Shown piece by piece: positions 32,227-41,654 of a stretch of DNA of 51,682 nt (position 1 is the stretch's first letter; each line of letters starts with the position of its first letter). This stretch comes from JBDLID01 sp039715055 (GTDB taxonomy: Bacteria > Desulfobacterota > Desulfobulbia > Desulfobulbales > Desulfocapsaceae). The notes under the pieces were generated by a model, which did no database searches, was not told the origin of the DNA, and saw only the letters and a program-made list of their open reading frames with translations. The translations under genes were made by a program, and so were the position numbers. The stretch spans positions 1 to 51,682 of the forward strand of contig JBDLID010000004.1 in assembly GCA_039715055.1 (NCBI GenBank), in the 5' to 3' direction.

Positions 32227-34626
32227 TCACGACCGCAAATGGCCAGTGGCCAATTTGTGAAAAACAGATTCAACAGCTTCAGGGACAAATGGTTTTGAAA
32301 GGTAGGCATCCATACCCGCTGCCAGACATTTTTCTTTGTCACCACTCATGGCATTTGCCGTCATGGCGACAATAGGAACGTGGCCACCGGATAGGCGGGA
32401 AGCGAGTTGCATGGCCAGATCCTCTACCACCCCTTCCACCTGATTTCCGCATTCTGCGTCACGGATAATTCTGGTACAGGTCAAGCCATCCATCACCGGC
32501 ATCTGTACATCCATTAAAACCACATCATAATTTTGTTTTGCCAGTAAATTCAGCGCCTGCAGGCCGTCATGAGCCTCGCTGATGCGGTGATCATTTTTCT
32601 CCAGAACCATTCTTGCCAGAATCATATTTGGTTCGTTATCATCCACCAGCAATACAGATTGGGGAGGAACCGGTCCTTTTTCACTGGATCCTTTCCTGGA
32701 ACTGGCAGGTAACTCCCTGACATCACATGGTTGAAGGCAGAGGGTAAACATGAATGTGGAGCCCAGGGAAGAGCTGCCTGCCAGCTCGATATCTCCCCCC
32801 ATAAGGTGGCACAATTCCCGACAAATCGCCAGACCGAGACCTGTACCACCGAAAATTGTGGTTATGGAGCCGCTTTCCTGGATAAACTTACCAAAAATAT
32901 TTTCCTGCTCATCAATCCCGATACCTATGCCGGTATCCTGGACAAGACATTGAAGCAGAAGCGATCCATCAGGCAATGTCGAACTATCAACAAAAAGTTC
33001 GATATATCCCTGCTCTGTAAATTTAACACTGTTGCTCAGCAGGTTGAGCAGGATCTGTCTCAATCTCAGAGCATCGCCTATGGCTGCCTGTGGAACATCC
33101 GGAGCAATTGTGCATCTCAGTTCCACCCCCTTATCCGTGTCTTCCAGAAGGACATGGATGGTTTTAAGACACGTCTCAACAGTTTCGTGGAGATCAAAAG
33201 GTTTATTGTCAATTCTCAGCTCCCCGGCCTCAATTTTTGAGAAATCAAGGATATCACTGATCAAAGCCAGGAGATTATCAGCCGAACTGGAAATCATTTC
33301 CAGATGGGATCGGGTTTCCCGGTCAAGTTTGTTATCAAGCGCTAAACGAGTCCGGCCAATGATCGAATTCATGGGGGTACGTATCTCATGGCTCATATTG
33401 GCAAGAAAACTTGATTTTGCCTGACTGGCTGTCTCGGCCTCGTCCCTGGCCTTCCGAAGTCCTGTCTCTGCCTCCTTAAGCCATGAAATATCAGAAACCA
33501 TTGCAATGGACCCGATTTTTTTGCTCTGAGCATCATAGAGTGGAATGGCATTAACCAGGCATGGAACCAGTGAACCGTCATTTTTAGATACACTGATCTC
33601 ATAGGATCCCTGTTTACCAAGGTCCCTTTGAGTGCGCTCCTCCGTCAAAATGGCCTGGTTCTCATCATCCAGAAACTCCATGATTGAATGTCCGACAATA
33701 TCTTTCTCTTCTCGCCCGAAGATCTCTGCCAACCTGGGATTGATCTTTTCTGTAATGGCTTCGTTATCCCCCTGCCAGAAGCCCTGGGTAGAGGTTTCAA
33801 GAATAGAGGTCAACTGATTAGTTGTTAGCTGTAAATCCCGGGTACGGGCCTCCACCATTTTTTCAAGGTTGCGACTGTATGTCTTGTTTTGAGAAGAGAA
33901 TTCCAGCAGTGAGGAGGACATCCGGTTAAATGAATCGGTGAGTTTACCGATTTCATCAGCCGATGAAACAGGAATCGATACACCAAATTTTCCGTGAGCA
34001 ATATCTTCTGCATAGTCGGCCAAGGCAACAATTGGCCGGGTAATTCTCCTGGAAACAAAAAGGCAGGTGAGACAACTGAGAAGAACGATAATGAGACCAA
34101 CCCTGAGATTGTAAACGATAATATCTTTTTTCTGGCGACTGATGCTCTCCAGCGAACCGCCAAGAGAAATCATCCAGGTTTCATTGCCGATAGCAATGGG
34201 TTCAGTTATCAGAAAAGTTGTCTGGTCAAGAAGAGACAAGCCTGGCTTCTCACACTGTCGTTTGTGATCGCTGGACTTTTTCAAGCAATTTACTCTCTCG
34301 TCCTGACCTCGACCAATGTAGACCTCATGATCGGGGTTAAGAATGGTCAGCCAGAGAACCTCTTCCGACTGTATTTCACTGTCGAGTAATGTTTCGATAA
34401 AATCCCAGTTCAGTGTGTAAAAAGCACTCTGTACAGCAAAGGCGACCTGCTTGGCAATCGTCTGGTTGCGGTTGAGCAGATCCTGTCGCTTGGAGCTTGT
34501 AAGACTATGGATGGAATGCCATGAGAGCGCACTTATGGAGACGATGAGGATAAGAACGATGGGAAGGAAAATACGTAAAAAGAGCTTGCCCTGTCGTTTC
34601 CTGTCTGGATTGGAACTTTTTGTCAT
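32227..34626 (-). CDS. membrane hybrid sensor histidine kinase (HAMP-PAS-HisKA-HATPase-REC)
   Basis: A 799-residue sensor. Two membrane helices (about 17-40 and 170-192) flank a periplasmic domain with 'SEEVLWLTILNPDHEVYIGRG'. Then HAMP, coiled coil, PAS ('ILETSTQGFWQGDNEAI'), HisKA with His in 'FLANMSHEIRTPMNSIIG', an ATPase domain ('LLSNSVKFTE', 'DTGIGIGIDEQ', 'GTGLGLAICREL'), and a C-terminal receiver ('LLVDDNEPN', 'DVVLMDVQMPVMDG', 'SKPFVP'). I prefer ATG 34626; the frame extends to a TTG at 34656. It converges with the selenoprotein gene, 74 bases apart. The partner Hpt or regulator is not in the window. Confidence 0.9.
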   Translation of the reverse strand: MTKSSNPDRKRQGKLFLRIFLPIVLILIVSISALSWHSIHSLTSSKRQDLLNRNQTIAKQVAFAVQSAFYTLNWDFIETLLDSEIQSEEVLWLTILNPDHEVYIGRGQDERVNCLKKSSDHKRQCEKPGLSLLDQTTFLITEPIAIGNETWMISLGGSLESISRQKKDIIVYNLRVGLIIVLLSCLTCLFVSRRITRPIVALADYAEDIAHGKFGVSIPVSSADEIGKLTDSFNRMSSSLLEFSSQNKTYSRNLEKMVEARTRDLQLTTNQLTSILETSTQGFWQGDNEAITEKINPRLAEIFGREEKDIVGHSIMEFLDDENQAILTEERTQRDLGKQGSYEISVSKNDGSLVPCLVNAIPLYDAQSKKIGSIAMVSDISWLKEAETGLRKARDEAETASQAKSSFLANMSHEIRTPMNSIIGRTRLALDNKLDRETRSHLEMISSSADNLLALISDILDFSKIEAGELRIDNKPFDLHETVETCLKTIHVLLEDTDKGVELRCTIAPDVPQAAIGDALRLRQILLNLLSNSVKFTEQGYIELFVDSSTLPDGSLLLQCLVQDTGIGIGIDEQENIFGKFIQESGSITTIFGGTGLGLAICRELCHLMGGDIELAGSSSLGSTFMFTLCLQPCDVRELPASSRKGSSEKGPVPPQSVLLVDDNEPNMILARMVLEKNDHRISEAHDGLQALNLLAKQNYDVVLMDVQMPVMDGLTCTRIIRDAECGNQVEGVVEDLAMQLASRLSGGHVPIVAMTANAMSGDKEKCLAAGMDAYLSKPFVPEAVESVFHKLATGHLRS

Positions 34627-34668
34627 TGTGAAAGCTTTGCGAGCAATAATGGCCAATACGGTGGGAAG

Positions 34669-35535
34669 TTAAGCCAGGATTTTTTCACCGGGCTGAGCAA
34701 CCAGTACCTGGATCTGGGGGTTTACTTCTGCCATCCTGGTAAGAAACCCTTTGGCATCAGGCTCAAGAACTGGGAAAGTGGAGTAATGCTCCGGAATAAC
34801 AACCGAAGGGCGGATCATTCCGCAGGCATGGGCTGCCTCTTTCGGCCCCATGGTGAAAACCCCGCCGATGGGAAGGATCGCCAGGTCAGGCTGGTAAAAA
34901 TCTCCGACCACATATTTCATATCAGCCATGAGCCCGGTGTCTCCGGAGTGATAAATTTTATATCCATTTTCGAATTCCAGGATATAGCCGACGGCCCTGC
35001 CCATGAATTTATTCATTCCGGTAAAATTTGTCAGCTGGGCACCGGATGAATGTTCTGCTGTCACCATGGAAATTTTTATACCATGGTAATCGTGTGTTCC
35101 CCCGACATTGGAAAGCTGGTAGGTCATGCACTTGGCTGTGGGAATCTCCTGCTTGGTAAAAATGGATAATTCCCAGGGAGCAATGACGTCAGGGGAATAT
35201 TTAGCTATGAGCTTTTTCACATCAGACAACATAAAATGATCCACATGGCCGTGGGTAAAAAGGATCAGGTCAACCTTGTCAAAACCGTTAAACGATCTGT
35301 ATTCAGAGGGTAATTTAGGATTTGTGCTGATCCATGGATCGAGCAGGATCACCTTTCCCTGTGGTGAGGTAAATTTAAAAGAACCATGGCCAAGCCACTC
35401 TACCTGGACCTCTTTCTTTCCTTGAAAAGGTTGTTTCTGCGAATCCTGCTTACCACCAAAGGCCAGTTTCGGTAAACCAAGCGCCGCCATACTCAAACAA
35501 AGAGAGGAGAGAAATTCTTTTCTGGTCAATTGCAT
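34669..35535 (-). CDS. exported metallo-beta-lactamase-fold hydrolase (UlaG-like)
   Basis: A 288-residue MBL-fold protein. The N-terminus (MQLTRKEFLSSLCLSMAALGLPKLAFGG) looks like a Tat-type signal in which the twin arginine is Arg-Lys. The metal motif is 'LFTHGHVDHFML' (HxHxDH), with further ligands in 'TAEHSSG', 'HSGDTGLMADM' and 'IPEHYSTFPVL'. 'EWLGHGSFKFTSPQGKVILLDPW' is typical of the UlaG/RomA-like metal-dependent hydrolases. The substrate is unknown; phosphodiester or lactone cleavage are possibilities. Good AAGGAG precedes ATG. A cluster of half-sites 180 bases upstream may regulate it. Confidence 0.85.
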   Translation of the reverse strand: MQLTRKEFLSSLCLSMAALGLPKLAFGGKQDSQKQPFQGKKEVQVEWLGHGSFKFTSPQGKVILLDPWISTNPKLPSEYRSFNGFDKVDLILFTHGHVDHFMLSDVKKLIAKYSPDVIAPWELSIFTKQEIPTAKCMTYQLSNVGGTHDYHGIKISMVTAEHSSGAQLTNFTGMNKFMGRAVGYILEFENGYKIYHSGDTGLMADMKYVVGDFYQPDLAILPIGGVFTMGPKEAAHACGMIRPSVVIPEHYSTFPVLEPDAKGFLTRMAEVNPQIQVLVAQPGEKILA

Positions 35536-35712
35536 ATTGTTTTCTCCTTGTCCTTTCCAAAAGGGAATTTTTCAAGGTGCCCTGTAGTCTTTGAATTATC
35601 TGATAATTCTCCAGGTGGTCGCCAAATGTCTCCATTCATTATAAAATGAATAGTTTCAGAAAGATAAACTCGGGTTGGGGGAAGAATCGAGGCTATGATC
35701 TTCAGGCATCAA

Positions 35713-35739
35713 GACATGTGCAACATGTCGGCATGTCTT
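35713..35739. promoter_or_regulatory. cluster of ACATGTC half-sites (operator-like)
   Basis: In the 347-base gap between the MocR gene and the MBL gene. A perfect dyad GACATGT-GCA-ACATGTC (35713-35729) overlaps a wider one, AAGACATG (35711-35718) / CATGTCTT (35732-35739). Three half-sites in 29 bases suggest a binding site for a dimeric regulator. The rest of 35536-35882 shows nothing else I can name. Confidence 0.4.
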
Positions 35740-35882
35740 CCGATACCCACTTTATTTAACAAATTCTCTCTTGAATATCCATTTCATTCACCAGCTGACA
35801 AAAATTACCATTCAGATTGTGTTTCAAATTATGCCTTTTTTACCCATATTATTTAATTCACCCGGCACTGGCAGCTGGAAAC

Positions 35883-37937
35883 TCACCAGACCCTATTGAT
35901 AACTTTCTTTATTGCCTGAACCTGTTCAGCACTTTGTTCACTTTTTAAGGTGACAAAGGATAAGGGGAAGGCAAATTTCTCCTGTTCCCAGACCACCAGG
36001 CTTCCCTCTGCAGCATGTTCTCTTGCCTGATCTTCGAGCATGAAATTAAGCCCCACTCCAGATTTTATCAAACTGAGAATAGCTGCTTCATCACTGGCCG
36101 CAATGACCCGTTGAGGGAAGAAGCCCCGATCATAAAAGATATCGTCCATCATTTGACAGTAGGGACATTCCGCTGGATTACCGATCCAGGGAAGCTCTGC
36201 CAGATCTTCATATTCAGCATTCATAATCTTGTCAGCCATCTGGGATGGTCCCACAATTCGCAAATAAAGGGTAACCAGGTGTTGAACCACGAACCTGTCA
36301 TCATCACAGGTTCCAAAAACAAAACCGCCATGCAACTCACCGCTTGCGATAAGCTTCAGGATATTACCGGAAATGGACTGATGAAACCGCAGCACCATTT
36401 CTGTATCTCCAGGGGAGAAATTCTGAATAACTTTTTCAATCTTAAGAAGTTCGGGGTCACAGTTCAATCCAACCACCACCTCTTTGCCGATTGGTACATT
36501 ACTGAGCCTTTTTGGAGGTTTAATCAGTGAATCAGCCAGCTTACCAAGTGCTTCCATGCCCTGTTCAAGTCTGTCACTCCAGGGATGACCATACGATAAC
36601 CGAATACAATGGTCATACTGGCCACTACCTGAGCAGAGCGTACCCGGCATTATGGCAATATCCTCCTTTTCCGCCAGGCGAAACAGTTCAAGGCTGTCCA
36701 CATTGCCCGGCAACTCTACCCAGAGGCTCAGTCCTCCTCTTGGAGACGATATCCGGGTACCCGGGGGAAAGTAGCGAACAATGGCCTGGCTCATGTCTGC
36801 GGCCTGTCTGCGAAGACTGGTTCGCAGTTTCCGCAGGTGACGGTCATATCCACCGGTCTCCAGAAAGTTGGCAAGAGCATGCTGCATAAGCTGAGAGCAT
36901 GCAATGGAGTTGTTGAACTTGAACCGTTTTACTTTTTCCCGGTATTTCCCGGCCAGAAGCCAGCCAAGCCTCATGTCCGGCAGGAGAGCCTTGGAAAACG
37001 AACTACAGTAGAGCACCATTCCCTGACTGTCAAAGTGTTTAAGAGGGAGAGATTTGGACTCTCCAAAGTAGAGATCGCCGTAAATGTCATCTTCAATGAT
37101 TGGTATGCCCCGTTCACTGAAGAGTGCAACCAGGCCCCGTTTGGCAGACTGCTCCGTATCAAACCCCAACGGGTTCTGAAATGTTGGATTGAAAAGGGCG
37201 GCACGAATATCATGCTCATCAAGTGCGTTACGAATTGTATGTAAATCCAATCCGCTGGACGGGTCTGCCGGAATTTCAAGGGCCTGCATGTTGAGGTCTT
37301 CAATCAACTGGAGGTAACAGAGAAAGGTGGGAGATTCCATCAGGATGATGTCCCCTGGTCTTGCCACACTTCTCAAACAAAGCTCGATACCGCTCATGCA
37401 GCCCTGGGTCACAATAATCTCACTGCCGCATTCCCTGTGGGGAAGATTCAGGGAGCGCTTGGCAATCCCTCGTCTCAGCTTTTCAAGCCCTGCAGAAGAT
37501 CCATAACCAACACTGACCCCATCCTGATATCCAGCAGCGGCAGTTCGTATGGCTGCAGCCATCTGCTTTCCCGGTAGAAGAGACGGCGCTGCAGTGGCCT
37601 CACCAAAAGGTATCAGGTCAGGATTGTCCAGGGATCGTTGAATGAGGGAGGACAGCACATTGATTGCCACCTTGTGTGATTTCACGGGAGAAGTGGACTG
37701 ATTTGGTAAGGGGAGGATATCTCGCAGCAGAGGTTTTGCAAAAAATCCCGACTTCTCTCTTACTTCAACCAGTCCACGGTTCTCCAACTCTTCATAGGCC
37801 TGATAAATGGTGGAGATTGATCTGCCTGTGGCGGCCTTAAGCTTTCGCAACGACGGAAGTTTCTCTCCGGCTCGATAATCACCTGCTTGAATCTGTCTTT
37901 CCAGTTTGTTGGCCAGTTGTACATAGTGATATTCCAT
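35883..37937 (-). CDS. MocR-type regulator (GntR-aminotransferase) with extra C-terminal LysR-like ligand domain
   Basis: A 684-residue three-part regulator. Residues 1-70 are a GntR winged helix ('AGEKLPSLRKLKAATGRSISTIYQAYEELENRGLVEVR'). Residues 105-475 are a fold-I aminotransferase domain with the PLP contacts 'NPTFQNPLG', 'IIEDDIYGDLYF' and Lys316 in 'SSFSKALLPDMRLGW'. Residues 486-684 are a periplasmic-binding-like domain of the LysR substrate-binding kind ('GELHGGFVFGTCDDDRFVV', 'LYLRIVGPSQMAD', 'AAILSLIKSGVGLNFMLEDQA', 'FPLSFVTLKSEQ'). Ordinary MocR proteins stop near residue 475. It could thus sense both a PLP-linked amine and a second ligand. It is divergent from 38074-39814, its likely targets. 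Confidence 0.85.
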   Translation of the reverse strand: MEYHYVQLANKLERQIQAGDYRAGEKLPSLRKLKAATGRSISTIYQAYEELENRGLVEVREKSGFFAKPLLRDILPLPNQSTSPVKSHKVAINVLSSLIQRSLDNPDLIPFGEATAAPSLLPGKQMAAAIRTAAAGYQDGVSVGYGSSAGLEKLRRGIAKRSLNLPHRECGSEIIVTQGCMSGIELCLRSVARPGDIILMESPTFLCYLQLIEDLNMQALEIPADPSSGLDLHTIRNALDEHDIRAALFNPTFQNPLGFDTEQSAKRGLVALFSERGIPIIEDDIYGDLYFGESKSLPLKHFDSQGMVLYCSSFSKALLPDMRLGWLLAGKYREKVKRFKFNNSIACSQLMQHALANFLETGGYDRHLRKLRTSLRRQAADMSQAIVRYFPPGTRISSPRGGLSLWVELPGNVDSLELFRLAEKEDIAIMPGTLCSGSGQYDHCIRLSYGHPWSDRLEQGMEALGKLADSLIKPPKRLSNVPIGKEVVVGLNCDPELLKIEKVIQNFSPGDTEMVLRFHQSISGNILKLIASGELHGGFVFGTCDDDRFVVQHLVTLYLRIVGPSQMADKIMNAEYEDLAELPWIGNPAECPYCQMMDDIFYDRGFFPQRVIAASDEAAILSLIKSGVGLNFMLEDQAREHAAEGSLVVWEQEKFAFPLSFVTLKSEQSAEQVQAIKKVINRVW

Positions 37938-37958
37938 GGTCTCACCCTGACACTGCGC

Positions 37959-38046
37959 AATCTGTTATGGTTGTTTTTTTATATTTCTGCATCTGTTCCT
38001 ATCTAGCATCTTAACTATTATGAAGTAAAGGGAAAAAATAACAGAT
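37959..38046. promoter_or_regulatory. repeated ATCTGTT sites between the MocR-type regulator and the divergent genes
   Basis: ATCTGTT occurs at 37960-37966 and 37991-37997 as direct repeats 31 bp apart (three helical turns), and inverted (AACAGAT) at 38040-38046. Direct repeats in the divergent promoter are the usual binding arrangement for MocR regulators. A seven-base match is short, so this is tentative. Confidence 0.35.
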
Positions 38047-38073
38047 CAGGAAGTTAAACCGGGAGGAAAGGTG

Positions 38074-38268
38074 ATGAAGGTAGAGAGATTCAAAGAGAAT
38101 TTATGTTGGCTGATGTGCCCTGAAGACAGCAGTGTCCTGGAGGAAGAATGGATGAGAAACTACTCCTTCAATCAAAATGCAAAGGAATCTCTATTGTCGG
38201 TTATCAAGTTTCTCCTCTGGTACGCGATATCCGTTGTCATGGCTTTTATTCTGGCCGGGCTGGACTAA
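38074..38268 (+). CDS. small single-pass membrane protein, unknown
   Basis: A 64-residue protein I do not recognise. A hydrophilic N-terminal half contains 'LCWLMCPEDSSVLEEEW' (Cys pair four apart); a single membrane helix covers about residues 41-62 ('LLSVIKFLLWYAISVVMAFILAG'). GGAGG lies seven bases before ATG 38074, supporting a real gene; GTG 38071 is an alternative. It is the first gene opposite the MocR-type regulator. Confidence 0.6.
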   Translation: MKVERFKENLCWLMCPEDSSVLEEEWMRNYSFNQNAKESLLSVIKFLLWYAISVVMAFILAGLD

Positions 38269-38321
38269 AAAATTTTCTGTACCGGTTTATGGATACGGAA
38301 CACATCCACAGGTGATACAAG

Positions 38322-38843
38322 ATGATTAGACAAGCGACAGGCACTCTCAACAGAGAAACTTACAACAACGATTCAGCAGATCAAAAAAGACTGTTAGCAG
38401 ATGTAATCAAATGGTTTAATACTGTATCGGAGATCCGGGAAAGATCACCAGCAATTTTAACCGTCCACAGAGACACGGGATTTGGCAATCAACTGACAAG
38501 CACTGTTACCTGCGTGGAAGAAGCTGTCCATATTCCACGGGGGCTGCGAAACTTCAGGAGTAAACCACAATTTGACCTCGTTTTTTACTCACCTCTTCAT
38601 GGTGCTGAAAACCTGGACCATCTCTTAGAAGATTTCTGCTACTGCCGGATGCTGTTGAGACCCGGCGGATTCATTTTTTTTAGAGCAGAGCCCGATGCAC
38701 CCTGGTGGGCCAACTGCTGGTTTAGCGGAGCAGGCAAAGAAAAGATGTCCTGGCTTCGGCAGGCAGGATACATGAAGGTCATGAGGACAAAAATTGGTAC
38801 TGAGATGGTTGTCTGTGGGCAACGACCACTACCGAACTATTAA
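38322..38843 (+). CDS. class I SAM-methyltransferase-like protein, truncated fold
   Basis: A 173-residue protein. Residues 85-165 resemble the second half of a class I methyltransferase: 'PQFDLVFYSPLHGAENLDHLLEDFCYCRMLLRPGGFIFFRAEPD' (motif III to post-motif region), then a small sheet ending 'VVCGQRPLP'. The N-terminal glycine-rich SAM-binding loop is not visible, so it may not bind SAM or may be degenerate. AGGTGAT is before the ATG. Follows the small membrane protein by 53 bases. Confidence 0.5.
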   Translation: MIRQATGTLNRETYNNDSADQKRLLADVIKWFNTVSEIRERSPAILTVHRDTGFGNQLTSTVTCVEEAVHIPRGLRNFRSKPQFDLVFYSPLHGAENLDHLLEDFCYCRMLLRPGGFIFFRAEPDAPWWANCWFSGAGKEKMSWLRQAGYMKVMRTKIGTEMVVCGQRPLPNY

Positions 38844-39034
38844 CCCGCATTTATCATCAAAAACTATTAGGGTAGCGGTAAACACTGCTTCAGAAACAAA
38901 CATTTTTTCTGATCTTCTGAACAGAAAGTCCTTCGATAACGTCTGCAGGACAATTAACAGGTAGTTTCTCACACCCGCAGACCATTACGCTTTCTAAACA
39001 ATACTATTACCACCTCCTGCCAAATGGGTTCGCT

Positions 39035-39814
39035 ATGAAAATGAAGCTCTACCAAATTGATGCCTTTACTGATCAACTCTTTTCTGGGAATCCGGCTGCA
39101 GTCTGCCCCCTTGACGACTGGCTGTCCGACGACTTGATGCAGCAGATAGCCCTGGAGAATAATCTGTCGGAGACAGCTTTTTTTGTGTTTCGCGATGGCG
39201 AATATGAGCTTCGCTGGTTCACTCCGGCAACAGAGGTTGACCTGTGTGGCCATGCCACCCTGGCCTCCGCATATGTGATTTTTAATGTTTTGAATTATGA
39301 TTCCGGACAAATCATCTTTAATACCAGAAGCGGCCAGCTGGTGGTGGGCAAACAAAAAGACTTCTTCTCCATGGATTTTCCATCACAGCCTCCCACCGCC
39401 TGCGAGGTTCCGCCAAACCTTATCGCTGCTCTCGGTGTGCAACCTGAAGAGGTACTGTCTTGTGAGGATCTCCTTGTCGTTTTCCAATCGCAAAACGATG
39501 TGGAACAATTGACTCCTGTTTTCAATTTATTGAAAAAAATTCCCCAACGAGGAGTGATTGTCACCGCGCCGGGCAACGATGCTGACTTCGTATCGCGCTG
39601 CTTTTTCCCAAACCTGGGAATCAACGAAGACCCTGTTACGGGTTCTGCCCACTGCACATTAACACCTTATTGGGCCAAACGACTGGACAAGACGGAACTG
39701 GAAGCTCACCAGGTCTCTTCCAGGGGTGGAAAACTGCGATGCAAAATTGATGGGTCAAGAGTGGTGATGTACGGACAAGCGGTCAAATACCTGGAAGGGT
39801 TGATCGAGATTTAA
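39035..39814 (+). CDS. PhzF-family isomerase/epimerase-like protein
   Basis: A 259-residue protein of the DapF-related PhzF fold. 'MKLYQIDAFTDQLFSGNPAAVCPL' opens the family, the catalytic Glu is in 'ENNLSETAFFV', and 'ATEVDLCGHATLASAYVIF' and 'EDPVTGSAHCTLTPYWAKRL' are the mirrored signature motifs. The actual substrate of most PhzF homologues is unknown. It is probably cytoplasmic and is the last of three rightward genes opposite the MocR-type regulator. An alternate start at 39041 is possible. Confidence 0.9.
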   Translation: MKMKLYQIDAFTDQLFSGNPAAVCPLDDWLSDDLMQQIALENNLSETAFFVFRDGEYELRWFTPATEVDLCGHATLASAYVIFNVLNYDSGQIIFNTRSGQLVVGKQKDFFSMDFPSQPPTACEVPPNLIAALGVQPEEVLSCEDLLVVFQSQNDVEQLTPVFNLLKKIPQRGVIVTAPGNDADFVSRCFFPNLGINEDPVTGSAHCTLTPYWAKRLDKTELEAHQVSSRGGKLRCKIDGSRVVMYGQAVKYLEGLIEI

Positions 39815-39839
39815 CCTGCCAGGGCGAGATGATGCAGAA

Positions 39840-41375
39840 TCAATCTCCACCTTTTTCGGATTGAACCACCTCATCATACTCTTCGGGAAAGTGTTCCTGA
39901 GCACATTCCGGACAGATAGCGTGGCTGATATCAGCCTGGGAGTGGCTTCGAATAAATGTATCTACCTGTTGCCAATAACCTTCGTCATCACGTATTTTTT
40001 TGCAATATGAGCAGAACGGCAGAATCCCTTTTAAGGTTTTAATTTCGACTATTGCTTTTTCCAGTTCAAGGATAACCTCCTCTTTTTTCTCTTCTGCCCT
40101 TTTTCGCTGTTTTACTTCAATACTTAATTCATCTCTTGAAGCCATGGTTTTGTGGAGATTTTCCGACATATTGTTCAATGATTGTGCCAAAGACCCTATT
40201 TCATCACCAGAAAGCACATCTGCTCTTTTTTCAAGATTACCTTCACCAATGACTTGAGCAGTTTCTGCCAATTTCACTATGGGACTGGCAACCCATTTTC
40301 CCAAAAGCAAAGAAACAAAAGCGGTTAATATAGTGATCAAAATTCCGGAAACAAGAATTAACAGTGTTGTTTGATCAATAGCCTTTTCGGCTTCTTCTTT
40401 AGCCATACATACAAGAACATGCCAACCTTCACCTAAATTCCCTTTAATGTGGTCGATGGATTCTTTACTGCCTCCAAAACCAAATTTATCCGATCCCATT
40501 GTTATTCGAATGGGAGAAAAAGCAGCTAACCAGTCATCATTGCTTCCCGAGACAATTATGGTACCGTTTTCTTTTTTATGTAACTGCTCCAGATGTGCAT
40601 CGTTAACTTTTGTAGATAAGGGCACGATGCCCTGTTCGGCTACTATTAACCCACCGGTGCGTACTATTCTTAATTTGCCGCTATTTCGCTGACTAAACTC
40701 CTGGATGACATCGGTCAACGGTCCCATAATATTGACATTGCTTTTCAAAATTCCAATAATCTCATTATCATTCATTATTGGAATAACCACTCCGAGAACA
40801 TACCCCCCAACACTCGTATCAAAACCACGGTCATCCAGAAAAACTCTGCCCTTACCATTATCAAAGCACGCTAGCCACCAGTATTTATGAGCATGGGCAA
40901 GAGTTGTGAGTTTTCCAGTTGTAGCGACCATCACCCCGTAACGATTAGTAAGAAATATTTCACCGTACTCCTTTGGTAAAATTACCTGCTGTTTTTTTAG
41001 ATAGTCAGCAGCAGGGTTGAACATGTGCTCCTGAACAAAAGGGTCGTTGATGTCAACTGCGTTCTTCCATTGTTTGTTGAGTCGGTCAATCTCTTGCTCT
41101 CTTTGTGCATCTGAAAATGCGGCAAATTCAGAATTACTCTTCAGCAGAGTATTTTTAATAAGAGGTGAAGAGGAAAGAGTCGTGGCAATTTTTGTCTTTT
41201 CTGTGAGGCGGGAATCCAAATGTAACGCAACTTCTTGTGCAATATTTTGCAATCTTTGCAGCTCCTTGCCTTGAAGAACTCTATGACTGTACATGTCATA
41301 TCCTACTGAAAGCAGGAGTAATATGACAACTCCGAACAAAGTCATTATGATCGAAGCTTTATACTGTAGCTTCAT
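39840..41375 (-). CDS. Cache-HAMP membrane sensor ending in a Cys-pair module, no catalytic output domain
   Basis: A 511-residue protein. Membrane helices at about 8-30 and 340-362 flank a large double-Cache-like periplasmic domain ('GEIFLTNRYGVMVATTGKLT', 'WWLACFDNGKGRVFLDDRGFD', 'GYVLGVVIPIMNDNEIIGILKSNVN'). A HAMP domain and coiled coil (KRAEEKKEEVILELEKAIVEI) lead to 'LPFCSYCKKIRDDEGYW..VDTFI' and 'HAICPECAQEHFPEEYD', a CxxC-x27-CxxC module common at the end of deltaproteobacterial sensors. No kinase, GGDEF or methyl-accepting domain is present. GGGGAG precedes ATG 41375. It is divergent from a solute-binding protein, which may be its ligand carrier. Confidence 0.8.
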   Translation of the reverse strand: MKLQYKASIIMTLFGVVILLLLSVGYDMYSHRVLQGKELQRLQNIAQEVALHLDSRLTEKTKIATTLSSSPLIKNTLLKSNSEFAAFSDAQREQEIDRLNKQWKNAVDINDPFVQEHMFNPAADYLKKQQVILPKEYGEIFLTNRYGVMVATTGKLTTLAHAHKYWWLACFDNGKGRVFLDDRGFDTSVGGYVLGVVIPIMNDNEIIGILKSNVNIMGPLTDVIQEFSQRNSGKLRIVRTGGLIVAEQGIVPLSTKVNDAHLEQLHKKENGTIIVSGSNDDWLAAFSPIRITMGSDKFGFGGSKESIDHIKGNLGEGWHVLVCMAKEEAEKAIDQTTLLILVSGILITILTAFVSLLLGKWVASPIVKLAETAQVIGEGNLEKRADVLSGDEIGSLAQSLNNMSENLHKTMASRDELSIEVKQRKRAEEKKEEVILELEKAIVEIKTLKGILPFCSYCKKIRDDEGYWQQVDTFIRSHSQADISHAICPECAQEHFPEEYDEVVQSEKGGD

Positions 41376-41654
41376 AATTCTCCCCATTTGCAAGCGCTGA
41401 CATCGGTTTTGATCTTTTCAACGGAGGTACGGTGTCAGAGTGGACCTCATTGTTCTGCCGCCTCTAACCACGTTCTCTTTTCAGTATAGCGGCAGACAAG
41501 CGACAGTACAATTGATCCCATTAAAATTGGCCCCCAAAACACGGAAAAAGTGAATATTCATATTGGTACTGGATCAGTATTGAGTTTTATATTATTCTGA
41601 TATCAAACCAATTTCTCAGATTCCAGATACCCCCTTGTGAGGCAAATGAAGACA

